Source: Ceratobasidium sp. AG-K
Lineage: Eukaryota > Basidiomycota > Agaricomycetes > Cantharellales > Ceratobasidiaceae
Assembly (NCBI GenBank): GCA_037039685.1
Contig: JAWNGF010000017.1
Location: 310,001 to 374,000, forward strand
Direction of reading: 5' to 3'
DNA length: 64,000 nt
Shown: positions 22,757 through 34,240 of the stretch, in pieces
How positions within the stretch are numbered: position 1 is the first letter of the stretch
How the letters are laid out: every line of letters starts with the position of its first letter
Translations under genes and position numbers: made by a program
The notes under the pieces: model-generated
What the model saw: only the letters and a program-made list of their open reading frames with translations
The model's database searches: none
Told to the model about the DNA's origin: nothing

Positions 22757-24237
22757 ATGGAGCCTACTAGAAGAGTAATTTCAGTACAATCTCACGTTGT
22801 ACATGGCTATGTAGGTATAGTAACTAGGATCTCTTGTTGTGTACCTGATAAAAGGAACTAATCGATGTCATGGTTCTAGGTAACAAAGCCGCCACGTTTC
22901 CTCTGCAGCTACTCGGATGGGATGTAGACGCAATAAATACCGTTCAGTTTTCGAACCACTCTGGTGCGGCGTGGCTGTTTGAACGTAATTATTCGGGCTT
23001 GACGTTTGGAGCAATTAGGATACCGGTCCCATGGCGGTTCAAAAACCGATCGGGCTCAGCTTATTGACATATTTTCAGTACTTGAAAGGAACGAGTTTAC
23101 TCAAACAGATGCTCTACTTTCTGGTACGTGCGTCTATAACTGCCCTTGACAAACAGCTTGTGGATGCTTTGTGATAGGATACATACCTGGCGCAGAAGCC
23201 CTGTTGGCAATGGCCGACTTTGCCACCCATTTGAAGACGAAAAATCCGGATTTATTGTTTGTCCTCGATCGTGAGTTAGTAACAGCTTGGATAAGAAAAG
23301 CTCACTCATTCATACCGCTGGACAACAGCGGTAATGGGTGACGACGGAAAACTATATGTGGCTAGCGATGTCCTCCCCATTTACCGAGACAGGCTTCTGC
23401 CCCTAGCAACCGTGATCACGCCTAATTGGTTCGAGGTCGAGTAAGTAAACCTGCGTTGCCGCAAATTTCACCCCAGATACTAAGTGTTGTTCGATTTCAT
23501 TCCCCGCCCCCCTCGTTCCTCATATTTACAGGCTATTAACACAAGTCCAACTCACATCTCGCTCAGCAATCCGTTCTGCACTCCGCTCCTTGCATTTCGA
23601 ACATGGTGTTCGAAATGTAGTTATTACCTCCGTCGTCGTCCGTGAGGGTAGCGAACTTTCGAGCGAACTTTCCCACGCCGGACTTCGATCTGGAGGAGGG
23701 TTTTCTGTGGATGATATTCCTGGTGACAACGAAATGAAAGACGAGTATATTCTATGTGTTGCCTCATCCGCCCCAAGCGACCCCGATGCCCAACCAATTA
23801 CGCACGCACTTGCTGTCCCACGTATCAAAGGCTATTTCTCTGGCGTTGGCGACCTGTTTTCAGCACTTGTTCTCGCCCACTTTACGCTAGCGCTCCCTCC
23901 CTCCAATGGTGGAAGAGCTTCCGGGTCTGAGACAAATTCTACGTCGCCCTTGTCACGAGCCGCATCTCGCGCGCTCCATTCTACTCATTCGGTGCTCCGT
24001 CGAACCCAAAAACACGCGCTCACCCTAGCCTCCAAGTATCCTGAAAACTCATCCGAAGCTGCAAACGTCTACACTGACGACGAGCTGGATGCCCAAGACC
24101 CGCTACGCCGTGTTCGGAGGATGCGAAAACGCGAGCTTCGCATCATTCAGTCTCGGGACGATATATTAGCCTGTGCGAGCGAAAACAACGAAGTTGAAGA
24201 AATGCGACCCTGGGGAGGATTTTGGGACACTCCATAG
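22757..24237 (+). CDS. BUD16: pyridoxal kinase
   Basis: Six exons (22757-22814, 22880-22963, 23019-23123, 23178-23270, 23329-23440, 23532-24237) encode 385 residues of a ribokinase-fold vitamin B6 kinase, which phosphorylates pyridoxal, pyridoxine and pyridoxamine with ATP in the cytosol. Motifs in order: [20 protein letters not shown] at the N-terminus (substrate-binding), [33 protein letters not shown] and [12 protein letters not shown], and a glycine-containing [18 protein letters not shown] motif near the C-terminus (here [19 protein letters not shown]) with the catalytic aspartate. The region between (about residues 170-215) and the C-terminal tail after about residue 280 are longer and more charged than in bacterial PdxK/Y, as in other fungi. 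Start chosen at the first ATG before a conserved N-terminus. The gene begins about 200 bp after the GH30 stop. The yeast name is used by homology only. Confidence 0.9.
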
Positions 24238-24802
24238 AGTTAATTCAGCGAACTCAACCCATCGGTAGGATAGCAAGGGCATATACCGCCTGCACGAATG
24301 GGATTGATTGATCTGTTCTCATCGTGAAATACATAGGAGCCTATCGGGTGTATCCTTGTTTTTAGATTGGCACCTCAATTCCGTGTATCCCAATACCACC
24401 AATCTGACCTAATTTCGTTTATCCACGGCCCAACAGATCACTCCTTGCGAAGGTTGAAGCCATCCATGAGACAATACCGCAAGACCCACTTTATCTCTGC
24501 GTCAGCTACTCTCACAACATACGACGAGAGGACCGCAATCGCTTTGAACTGTTCAGTGTGCCTATATGCGTTCCACAGTAACGTTGAATCGCTCCTACCT
24601 TCCTAATTGATTGCATGTAGGCGTTCATTTCTGGCCAATTAAAATAAATAAAGCTGCTCTACAATCGTTGAGTACTCGTTGCTTCAGGGCACCGACAATT
24701 CAAAGTGGTGTTTGGAGGGAATCACGGCTCCGAAAACACGGGAGCCGTCACCTGGAGATAAAGGGCACGTGACTTATCCGAATTACTTACCTCCGGGCGA
24801 CC
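24238..24802. other. intergenic
   Basis: Gap of 565 bases holding the pyridoxal kinase 3' UTR and the dioxygenase promoter. No element recognised. Confidence 0.4.
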
Positions 24803-26337
24803 ATGACTTTGATGAATCTCTTGGAGTTTGCCGCCCACCCTGTTAAGCCGTTTGAATCTATCCCAGTTATGTAAGGATTCAATTATCGCCAAATGATAAC
24901 ATAATCAACTATTTTGCAGAGATATATCTGGGCTTTTGGGGGACGATAACAGCAAGATCGAGGTCGCCAGGGCAATCCAGGAAGCATGCATCCATGTAGG
25001 ATTTTTTTATGGTGAGTACTAATGTCATATTATTTATCTTCGATACCATATATAAATCTTCAACCTCAGTCAAGAACCATGGTGTTGACGACACTATCAT
25101 TAAAGAGACGGTGGCCGCTGCTCAGCAATTCTTTGACCTACCCCAGGACACGAAAACCAAGGCAAGTTCGAGCGCACCCCCTATTTTCTAAGCCGTAATA
25201 TGTACCTCAATTAAATATGCCAGCTCGACATTCACAAGAGTCCAAACTTTAAGGGATACACACCGCTTCTTGGAGAGAACACAAACCCGGAGAACCGAGG
25301 CGACCTGCATGAGGGATTTGACATTGGACCAGAGTCATCATCAAGGACCCCTTCGACTGATGCAATGGCTGGTTCAAATGTCTGGCCATCTTCACTCGAT
25401 CTTCCAGGATTCCGAGAGGCGGTTATCGAATATTAGTATGGTCCTATTCCCAAGAGGTTGATTTGTCTGACCAGATTTTAGCCGATCCGTCGTTGACCTA
25501 GGTATACGCCTTTTCCCGGCTTTTGCATTGGCATTGAATCTTCCCGAAGACTTCTTCGCCGATAAAGTACGGAGCTTCTTGCCGAGAGCTTGAGTGAAAT
25601 TAATGGTGATTGAATCAAGATTCAAAACGCTGCAGCGATCATGCGGCTGTTACACTATCCACCTCAGGCTGGTGTGGTGGATGACCGAACTCAAGGAATA
25701 GGCGCGCACACAGAGTAAGTTACGCTTTGCCCTCGGTAGACATTTCACAGAGTTTGACTAACTTACACCTCAAGCTATGAGGTGGGTTTCAAACAGACCA
25801 CATAGGCTCCGAATAAAGCAAGTTACTAGTGCTTTACTATCCTGTGGCAAGACGAAGTTCCCGCACTTCAGGTGCTAAATACCTCTGGCCAATGGATCGA
25901 TGCAAAGCCCATTCCGGGAACGTTTGTTATTAAGTAAGGCTATCATGGACGAATTCTTACACATAAACTAATCAACAGCAGTATTGGCGACCAGCTGGCA
26001 AGATGGACAAGTATGTTTGCCCCCTTACCGTTCACAGAACTACTGATGAGATCCATTTGGGTGGCTAGACGACATATTCAAGTCTACGGTGCATCGAGCC
26101 GTGAATCGATCGGGCCACCGTCGTTATTCGATCCCTCTGTTCTTCGGTACTGATTATCACGTCAAATTGGAGGTACGCGTCAAATTATGTAAAGTTATAT
26201 ATATCGATGGCTCTTACCATTTGCCCAAGCCAATAACCTCTTGCGTCTCCAGTAATCGGCCTCCTCGTTATGAGCCCATTTTGGCAGGAGAATATGTGAA
26301 ATCCCGCCTGGAAGAGACTTATGCTCACTCCAAGTAA
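24803..26337 (+). CDS. 2-oxoglutarate/Fe(II)-dependent dioxygenase
   Basis: Eleven exons encode 331 residues: 24803-24870, 24920-25011, 25070-25161, 25224-25435, 25482-25566, 25620-25714, 25775-25781, 25830-25933, 25982-26010, 26069-26172, 26230-26337. The third intron has a GC donor (AAG|GCAAGT), and exon 7 is only 7 nt (CTATGAG), needed to complete the HTDYE motif. The fold is isopenicillin-N-synthase-like: an N-terminal DIOX_N domain (VARAIQEACIHVGFFYVKNHG) and a catalytic domain with iron ligands His and Asp in GIGAHTDYECFTILWQD and His in STVHRAVNRSG, followed by the oxoglutarate-binding RYSIPLFFG. The substrate is unknown; relatives oxidise hormones, alkaloids and other small molecules. 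It lies upstream of two P450s, so a metabolic link is possible but unproven. Confidence 0.88.
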
Positions 26338-27982
26338 CGTAATCCTTCTGTAGGATATATAGAGTAAATTCAGCCAGTGTCTTACGTGGGAGGAGCTGGT
26401 TCAGAGATCGGTGGTTCAATTTCTTGCCTTGTGATGAGGCCATTGTGCTGAAAACTTCCAACGCATACATCTACGTCCGCGAGCGACTAGATCATACCAA
26501 TATTTGATTATCTGTGGAGGCGTCATTCGCCGATCCTCGACTTGTTCAGACGTGCTTGGGCTCACGTTGTTTCTGGCTCGCTCCAAGTGAATAATCTGCT
26601 GACAAGAAGTTCAACTAACGAGTGATGCGTAACGCCATCCGCACAAACGGCAAGCCCAGGCACAGCATTAGCGTCAAAGAGTGGATGCGAGGCCGGAACG
26701 GTTTTTCCGGTTCGCCTCAAGAACCCTGTCCGCGATCGATCGTCCGAGCGGTAAGTCTTCTCGGAGACCTGCTTCTGACGTATATCGCTGTCTGGGAAGC
26801 GGCCGGCACTTGCCATGTTGCAGTCAAATGTGGCGGTATTACACCAGTAACCGACTTGGTCACTTTATCCGACCAACTCACAACTCCTAATTAGTCCTCA
26901 AACCCCGGACGAAAGATGAAGTGACTACACTTGCAGCCACCGTGATACAAAAGCTGATGCACGGGGTGTTGGGATTTCTGTATCGTGCGGCAAGTTAGTT
27001 TAACGTACTTAGAAATATTTTAATTTGGTCTTATGTATTTTCTAACAGCTTTTCAGAGTTAGATGGAGCGGCGGTAATTAACACTCACGTTTTGACGCGT
27101 CTGAGCTGAGCTGAGCTGATTGCGGACTTGATATGGGTATGAGGTCAACGCTTCTGACGCCCGCCGGTGGTACAAAGGATTTACCCTCCATTTGAGCCCA
27201 TTGTGCTAGATAATGACTCCATCGCGAAATAATAAGAAGGCTCCTCAATTTCCCATGAGGCGTGCGCCCGCTCTTGTTTTTTTTTAGACGAAAGTCGTTA
27301 TTGACGTCATCGTGCGCACTCCGGTAGGGATAGGTCTCCAGTTATCCTCGAACAACGAAGGCTTTTTTAGCTTGGTGCGCAAAGCTTCTACAGGCAACGG
27401 CATTGTGCTGGCGTTTGCTGAACGATTCGTGCTCCATGGGGTTCAATAGTTCCATCACAGCGCCACTGCCACCTGGTCGTGAGTGGTGTCAATATGGTGC
27501 ATACTAATTTGGAATTTGATCGCTACGGCGTTAGTTGAACCGGCAGCTCCCGGTTTTGGACCGGGTTTCGTCCCGATTGTCACGGTGCAACTCCCAACCC
27601 GACAGCTTTCGTTCTTGAAACGGTTTGCATAATGGTTGGCCGTATGTTCTAACAATGATCTGACAGAGTAAGCCAATACTGGCACCCGCAAATCCACTAC
27701 CAGCTTGGAGGATACACCGGCAGTACCAGGGTGGTGTCCTAGATAGGTTAAAGTGTTTCATGTATTCGGACAAATGGCTGATTCCTTTGCGATCCTTTTA
27801 TCCGCGCAATATTGGTAGGTTCAAGACCCCCGATCGTAAACAACGATATGTCTCAAACAATAGGACCCACCTTGCCTAATTGGTAGTGATCCATCGGGCG
27901 CTTGTTCGATTCTCGTGCTACTTATACACGAGGCTGTCATGAGGACAAGGATACGTGTTTTCTCTCCCCTAGAATATCGACC
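26338..27982. other. intergenic
   Basis: Gap of 1.6 kb with only short frames and no recognised gene. It has a small GAGCT-type tandem (about 27105-27120). No transposon motif seen. Confidence 0.4.
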
Positions 27983-30151
27983 ATGGAAGACGTCCCCCAC
28001 TTAGCGCTTGCTGCTTGCCTTGTGGCTACCGTTGCCGTTGCCGTCCGTCACAGATGGAAGAAGCCCCCTCAGCCCCCTTTGCCCCCAGGACCGCCCAGTT
28101 ATCCGCTTATTGGACAGGTTTTATCCATGCCCCTCTCTTCTGAACATACTACATTCGATAAACAAGGGAAGGATGCTCAAAGTTTGTGACTATACCAGAC
28201 TTTGCCTGGTTAACACGCTAATTTGGTATCAAGGCGATATAATATCATTGAGCATGCTAGGTAACACTATCATCGTACTGAACTCTATTCAGTCGGCTAT
28301 GGACCTCCTAGAAAAGAGGTCATCAATTTATTCCGATCGCATGTGCCCCCCGATGATCCTCGACCCCACGCTGTATGTGTTTTTTGTTGAACGTCTCGCA
28401 ACCTTGTTATAAGATTCTTATCACTAGAATGGATTGGAGCCAGTATGTCGCACTCTTGCCTTACGGCTCGCGTTGGAAGGAGCATCGTCGTATGATGCAT
28501 ACCTGGCTTCAAAAAAGCGCCACTCCATCTTTTCGGCCGTCTCAGCAGCAACAAACTCGAATGTTACTTGTGCGGCTCCTCAATTCAACAAGCCCGCTGA
28601 ACGATGAACTTTACAGGTGAATCCTTGGCCAACTCATTCACAAAGTTAAGTCGATTAACATTCACCCACGCCAGAACAGTCGCGGCGACCTTGATACGTT
28701 CCGTTTACGGGTATGAGTTGGATCGGCTCGATGACCCCTTTGTGGCTGGAGCGAAAGAAGCAATTGATAACCTCGCTCGAGCCGCCATGTCTACAAGTAA
28801 GTAAAGCACTATGTGCTATGGAATTATAAGTCTCATCTAACATAGATTTCTTGGTGAATGCCTTTCCGGCCCTCGCACTGGTTCCCGACTGGTTTCCTTG
28901 GACAAACTGGAAGAAGACTGCCCATCAGTTCAGAGAGCAGAAAAACGCGATCATGAACGGAACATTTGAGTGGACCAAGGAGCAGATTGTAAGAAATCGT
29001 AGAGTAGTATGATGAGTAACCTAATTACGCTTACAACCAGGCCAAAGGAAGTGAACAACCGTCGATCGTGCGTTCTTTGCTTGAAAGCGGTGCCAAAACT
29101 CCAATAAAAAACGATGAGCTTGAGGATTATGTAAAGCATATTGCTATAGCACTATTTGGAGGTAAGCACGGTACATTGCTGAGTGTATCCTATTTAACTT
29201 GCGCATGCACCCAAAGCTGGCTCGGATACGGTAGGTAACCCGGTTAATCTTCATGATGTCAACAATGATTGAGTTCTGTCTAGACCGTTGCATCCCTGGA
29301 GACTTTCATTCTAGCTATGTTACTCTTTCCCAAATGTCAGGTAAAGGCTCAAGAAGAAATCGATCGTGTCATCGGGACTAGGCGCCTGCCCACGTTTGAA
29401 GACCAGGATAACCTCCCCTACGTGAACAATTTAATCCATGAAGTAATGAGATGGCAACCAGTTACCCCACTAGGTGCGCGCGCGTCGCATTCCTAGCAAC
29501 TTAGGCAACCCACTTACGCGAATCCAGCCGTCCCCCACGCATGCATTCAAGACGATGTGTATCGGAATTACCATATTCCCAAGGGTGCAATCGTGTGAGT
29601 CAGCTTGCCGCTCATAGAAACACCATCCAATAACCTTGCTTGGACTTGCAGAATCGGGAATGTATGGTAAGAGAAGATCAAGCAGATAATATGAACAAGA
29701 CGTGACCTTGGGGATAGGTCTATGTCCCGAAATGAAGAGGTATACAAGGACCCCGAGACATTCAATCCCGACCGATTTCTGGATCCTCAGGTCCCTCGAG
29801 TTCCGGCCTTTGGGTTTGGACGCCGGTATGCTCCAAGGTTGAATATCCTCTGCGTAGACTAACGAATGAACTTAGCCTCTGTCCCGGGATCCATTACGCC
29901 GAAGCCTCTATTTTCATAGCTGTCACTTCAATCCTATCTGCATATAACATAGGCAAGGCAAAAGACCAAAACGGCGAAGAAATTACGCCATCGACTGAAG
30001 GGGTCGCAGATTCTGTGGTATAGTAAGTGCCTCTATTTTGACCAATGTTCAACCAAATTTGATGCGGGCTGCCAGCCACCCGAAGCCCTTTAAATGTGTA
30101 TTCACTCCTCGATCCGATCTCCATCGAGAGTTAATTGAGAATGGTGTCTAA
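27983..30151 (+). CDS. cytochrome P450, tandem copy 1
   Basis: Thirteen exons encode 509 residues of a membrane-anchored haem monooxygenase: 27983-28181, 28234-28372, 28428-28616, 28675-28796, 28846-28988, 29041-29161, 29217-29230, 29284-29473, 29528-29594, 29652-29666, 29718-29825, 29876-30022, 30076-30151. Exons of 14 and 15 nt are required to keep the conserved motifs. The N-terminus has an anchor (LALAACLVATVAVAV) and a proline hinge (PLPPGPPSYPLIG). Further motifs are the I-helix AGSDTT, the ExxR in HEVMRWQP, PERF-type FNPDRFLD and the haem loop FGFGRRLCPGIHYAEA with the cysteine ligand. It resembles basidiomycete CYP families often labelled O-methylsterigmatocystin-oxidoreductase-like; the substrate is unknown. 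A second paralogue follows on the same strand. Confidence 0.92.
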
Positions 30152-31549
30152 GCTTCGTGCGGATAGGGAAATATTGATATTCCTCATACTTTGTATACTA
30201 ATAATGTTCACCGAGAATTCAAACTTCCGTGTCTGGCTCGACGGTGCAACTGGGATTGTTTTAACCTATCTGGGTGGAACATACGACATCCCGTTCCTAT
30301 AGAGTAACCATGTGCATGCGTACGCACAAAGTTTGTTAGACCCAACTAAATGGCTCCATCAAACCAACAACTACGGCACATGATCCTCCAATACGAACGC
30401 AATATGGTTACAACATAGGCTCAAAACTTGAAAGAGCTTTACAACCGATAAAATCGCTTCGAGCATTCGAAAAACCACCTACACCGAACATTATCTATGA
30501 AATGACCGGAAGAATACTGTTGAATACTTTGCACAGCTTCAGTAGCGCTTAAATGGAACCTATGTCTAGTTAACAGGAAACTCAGATGCAGGGGTAAGTA
30601 TACGCGAATCTATGTTGTCTAACTGTCGGCCCGCATCTTGGCCTGCCTCAATTCACACAGTCCAGGAGTAGTCCAAAACAGGCGGTTCTAATAATCCTTC
30701 TAAGGACTCTAAAGGTTGGAACCATTCGTGGGTAGATTTGGATTGGGTTCACGCAAGTACCTAGCGCACATGCTCACTTAGCAGTAACACGGAGGCACCG
30801 CACTAAGACAATCTGGAGCCGCATTTTATAGCAGCTTTCCCGGAGATTTTCCTGAGAAAACGCAATTGAAAATTCAAGCTTCAACAGGAGATCCATGCTT
30901 GCGAAGCTATAAATAGACCCAGGGTATGCCTGAAGTAACCATAGCAGAAGAAGCTAATGACTTATAATTTGCTCTGAATATCCTGTACAGCTGTTAAATT
31001 GGGGTTATTCACACATGTCCATATATCGTGTCAATTACCGCTAACCCTACCCTTGAAGCGACAACGCATGCATGTTCAGTTTTTCCAAAAGATGATAGCC
31101 TCTAAGCGCCGGTGTCTCCAGCGTCCTTCCCTATCATCAGTCAACTACTCTCCAGAATATATTGAAACTTGCAAGCCCCGTATATATTCAAGCTCACACC
31201 AACGTGAGAATCCATATGTGACTTCCCCTGGTGGGCTTGAGGCTAGCGCTACAAACTCGGAGTTGGGACATCCGGATCGCAAGGGTAATATACTAATTGC
31301 TCTCCGTGTTTGGAACTTGCGTATGGTAACCCGAGTATTTATGGCCATGACATCAAGAAACTACGAAACAATCCTTTAACGATGATAGCGCTCGTCTACG
31401 AAAACAAGCGGCGCACGATGCGTGGCTTCAGTTCACAGATCATAACAGACCCAAGGTCTTGGGCCGAACCCTTTGGACCCGTTCCCGATGCTCATCAAGG
31501 GGTTAACCAGAAGGATCCAGACATCCTCCCCTTCGCCCGTATCTTTGAG
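30152..31549. other. intergenic between tandem P450s
   Basis: 1.4 kb with no recognisable gene. Possible TATA-like GCTATAAATAG near 30905. The plus-strand frame entering the second P450 from about 31310 is only its 5' flank. Confidence 0.4.
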
Positions 31550-33766
31550 ATGGTCACTAAGACGTTTACTGTCGTACTTTCTGTACTCGTTGCGGGCTAT
31601 GCAATGCATATATCACTGAGAAAACGGCGGCGACTACCACCTGGCCCTCCGTCGTTCCCTCTGATAGGTCAGCTGCTGTCAGCACCTCTTTCTTTTGAGC
31701 ACCTTGGTTACAAACGTCTGAGCGAGCAGCTAAAGAGTATGGTGATAGGGTTTTATCCTATTTTGTAGCGTCTGAACCTAACGACTGGGTATAGGCGACA
31801 TCATATGCCTCGATTTTCTGGGAAACACTATTGTGGTATTACATTCTTCCCAGAGTGCCAGCGAATTACTGGAAAAGGCCTCTGCCATCTACTCAGACCG
31901 GACTTGCCCCACTATGGTTGAGGATGAGACATTGTACGTTGCTGATCTGTATAGTTGAAGACCTACATCGAGCTTATTTATTTTGTTTCCTATCTATGCC
32001 AAGGTTAAACTGGAGCAATGGCCTGCTCTTCTCGAGTGGAGAACAAATCAGGCTATATCGGCGCATTTTAAATACCTGGCTCAATAAGAACGCCAGTGTT
32101 GCGTTCCATGACAGACAAGTTTTTCAGAGCCGCCAGCTGCTGGCCCGATTGCGAGACATGGATGGCCAAACCTCGCCATCCGAGCGACTTATGGCGGAGT
32201 ACTACAGGTGAGCTGACACTCGTATTGCGGCGGTTTAGTAGTTTCCCTCACTGGATTGCCCCTGACCATGCCACATTTCCCAGGTTTACTGCCGCGTCCA
32301 TTGTTGGCGCTACCTACGGCTATGAGATTGCTTCGCTGGAGGACCCGTTTGTGGTTGGTATTCAAGAAGTAGTTGACAATCTATCTGCCTCAATTCTCCC
32401 AACGCGTGGGTGATTCTTCGCGTGATTCCCAAAGTGGCTCTGACTTACCAGCTGGGCACTACATAGGCTTTCTCGTGAATGCAATGCCATTCCTTGTCCA
32501 CGTTCCAGACTGGTTTCCAGGAACGGGCTGGAAACAAACTGCGAAAGAGTGGCGGCAGCAAAAGGACAAAATTCTTGAAGACACGTACCAATGGACCAGA
32601 GACCAGATGGTAAATCGGGACCATTTCTAATTTGAGCGTAGAATATTTGAGTCTAAGTTTGCTTCCTTTTTGAGGCTCAAAATACTGCAAAGCCATCAAT
32701 CCTCCGATCGATCTTGGAACAATATGATGGCAACAGGGAAGAGATCTCAGACGAGGAACGAGATCGGTACAAACAGCTGTGCATAGCTATCTTTGGAGGT
32801 AAGTTCTGTCCGCCTCGGTTTCATGAGTCACCCTCAAACACACTATTACCTACAGCTGGGAGCGATACTGTAAGGTTCATAATTAGTTATGTCCCCTTGA
32901 CTTAGGGGTGGCTGCGTTGGTAGACAGCAGGTACATTGATGGCATTTACTATAGCGATGCTGCTCTTCCCTGGCGTGCAACGGAAAGCACAAGAAGAAAT
33001 CGACCAAGTGATTGGATTCGATAGGCTGCCTGAAATGAGTGACTTACCCAAGCTTTCCTACTTATCCAACCTGCTCCAAGAGCTCTTGCGGTGGCAACCA
33101 GTGCTACCATTGGGTGAGTCTCTCTTCGAGGGCGTGAAATCCCGAAACGCCCCCTAGTATGACATGTTGATGCTCTTTAGGGATACCCCACACATGCTCT
33201 CAAGACAACGTATATAGAGGGTATACAATTCCAAAAGGGACAATAGTGTGAGTTTATTGGGCCGTACGATGGAAATTAGGGTCTGAAATAGGCGCATACA
33301 GTATCGGAAATGTATGGGCTATGGGTCGGGACCCAGGTATTTATAAGAATCCCGATGTCTTCGACCCAGATCGGTTCTTGGACCCTGCTGTACCCCCTGT
33401 GCCGGCCTTTGGCTGGGGGCGACGGTAGGTGCTGCTCGTTTACTGCATATATGTGTACTTTGAGCGTCCTATCGCCTAGAAAATGCCCGGGCAACCACTA
33501 CGCAGAATCAGCTTTGCTTATAAGCCTCGCCTCAATACTGGCGACCTTTAATATAACCAAAGCCAAGGATACAGACGGACAGGATATTATCCCTTCGACC
33601 GCCGGGCAGCCATCTGCGTTGATCTAGTAAGCCATCCTTTCCAAAAGAGATTGAGAGGTTTCTCACAGTGCCAATCTAAAGTCGACCACAACCATTTTCT
33701 TGCGTGTTGACATCTCGGTCCGACGCCCATCGACAACTGATTTCTGAAATTTCAGCTCAGACATAG
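31550..33766 (+). CDS. cytochrome P450, tandem copy 2
   Basis: Twelve exons encode 514 residues: 31550-31736, 31795-31933, 32004-32207, 32284-32405, 32467-32609, 32675-32798, 32856-32869, 32924-33113, 33181-33247, 33302-33424, 33480-33626, 33682-33766. It is a paralogue of the preceding P450: same intron positions and several identical exon lengths (139, 122, 143, 14, 190, 67 and 147 nt). Its 123-nt exon 10 equals exons 10 and 11 of copy 1 fused. Motifs: N-terminal anchor ([15 protein letters not shown]), [14 protein letters not shown]-helix AGSDTTAGT, ExxR in [16 protein letters not shown] and haem loop [16 protein letters not shown]. The acceptor at 32923 was chosen because the later AG breaks the frame. 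Substrate unknown; tandem duplication suggests related or diverging oxidation steps. Confidence 0.92.
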
Positions 33767-34240
33767 GGCGACTTTAAGTGATCATTGTATCACCAAACGC
33801 GTATTGAGCCGGGGTATCGGTGTTTCTTGCCTTCTTGAGGTGACTGATAGTCGACAACACACTTGTATCAATGAATGAAAATGTTTGACTCCATTTCTGT
33901 GTGGGATCGGACTGAAGTGAGCACATTCGACTTCCGATGCCTGTTCGCTCGGTTCTTGTTCATTTTCCTATGCGATGTTTATGTCATCCATAGGGAACGA
34001 TGGAATTCACCTGGTAAAATGGGGCCTATCAACGAGCAGGTATCGGAAGTTGACTTTGGAGACAGGTCACGTGGGAAGGGATGTGATTACGCAATCGTGG
34101 TAAACAATCTTGTGGTCGACCGCCATTAGATCCTATAACCATTAGGTATGTCGGCTTGGCGCTGGGGTATTTTGAGCTCTCAATTCGCTGAACAAAAAAA
34201 TAGCCTAGATCCAGGAATCACTTCCTCTACCCGAGTCAAT
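33767..34240. other. intergenic
   Basis: Gap of 474 bases with the 3' flank of P450 copy 2 and the promoter of the WW/FF gene. It contains a CACGTG E-box (about 34068). No gene. Confidence 0.4.

Noticed and set aside
27860..27925. Possible tRNA, with a TGCCTAATTGGTAG A-box-like and TGTTCGATTCT B-box-like word
   Set aside because: T-stem and acceptor stem do not pair and no anticodon arm can be drawn.
20363..33766. A secondary-metabolite gene cluster
   Set aside because: No backbone enzyme, transporter or cluster regulator was found.
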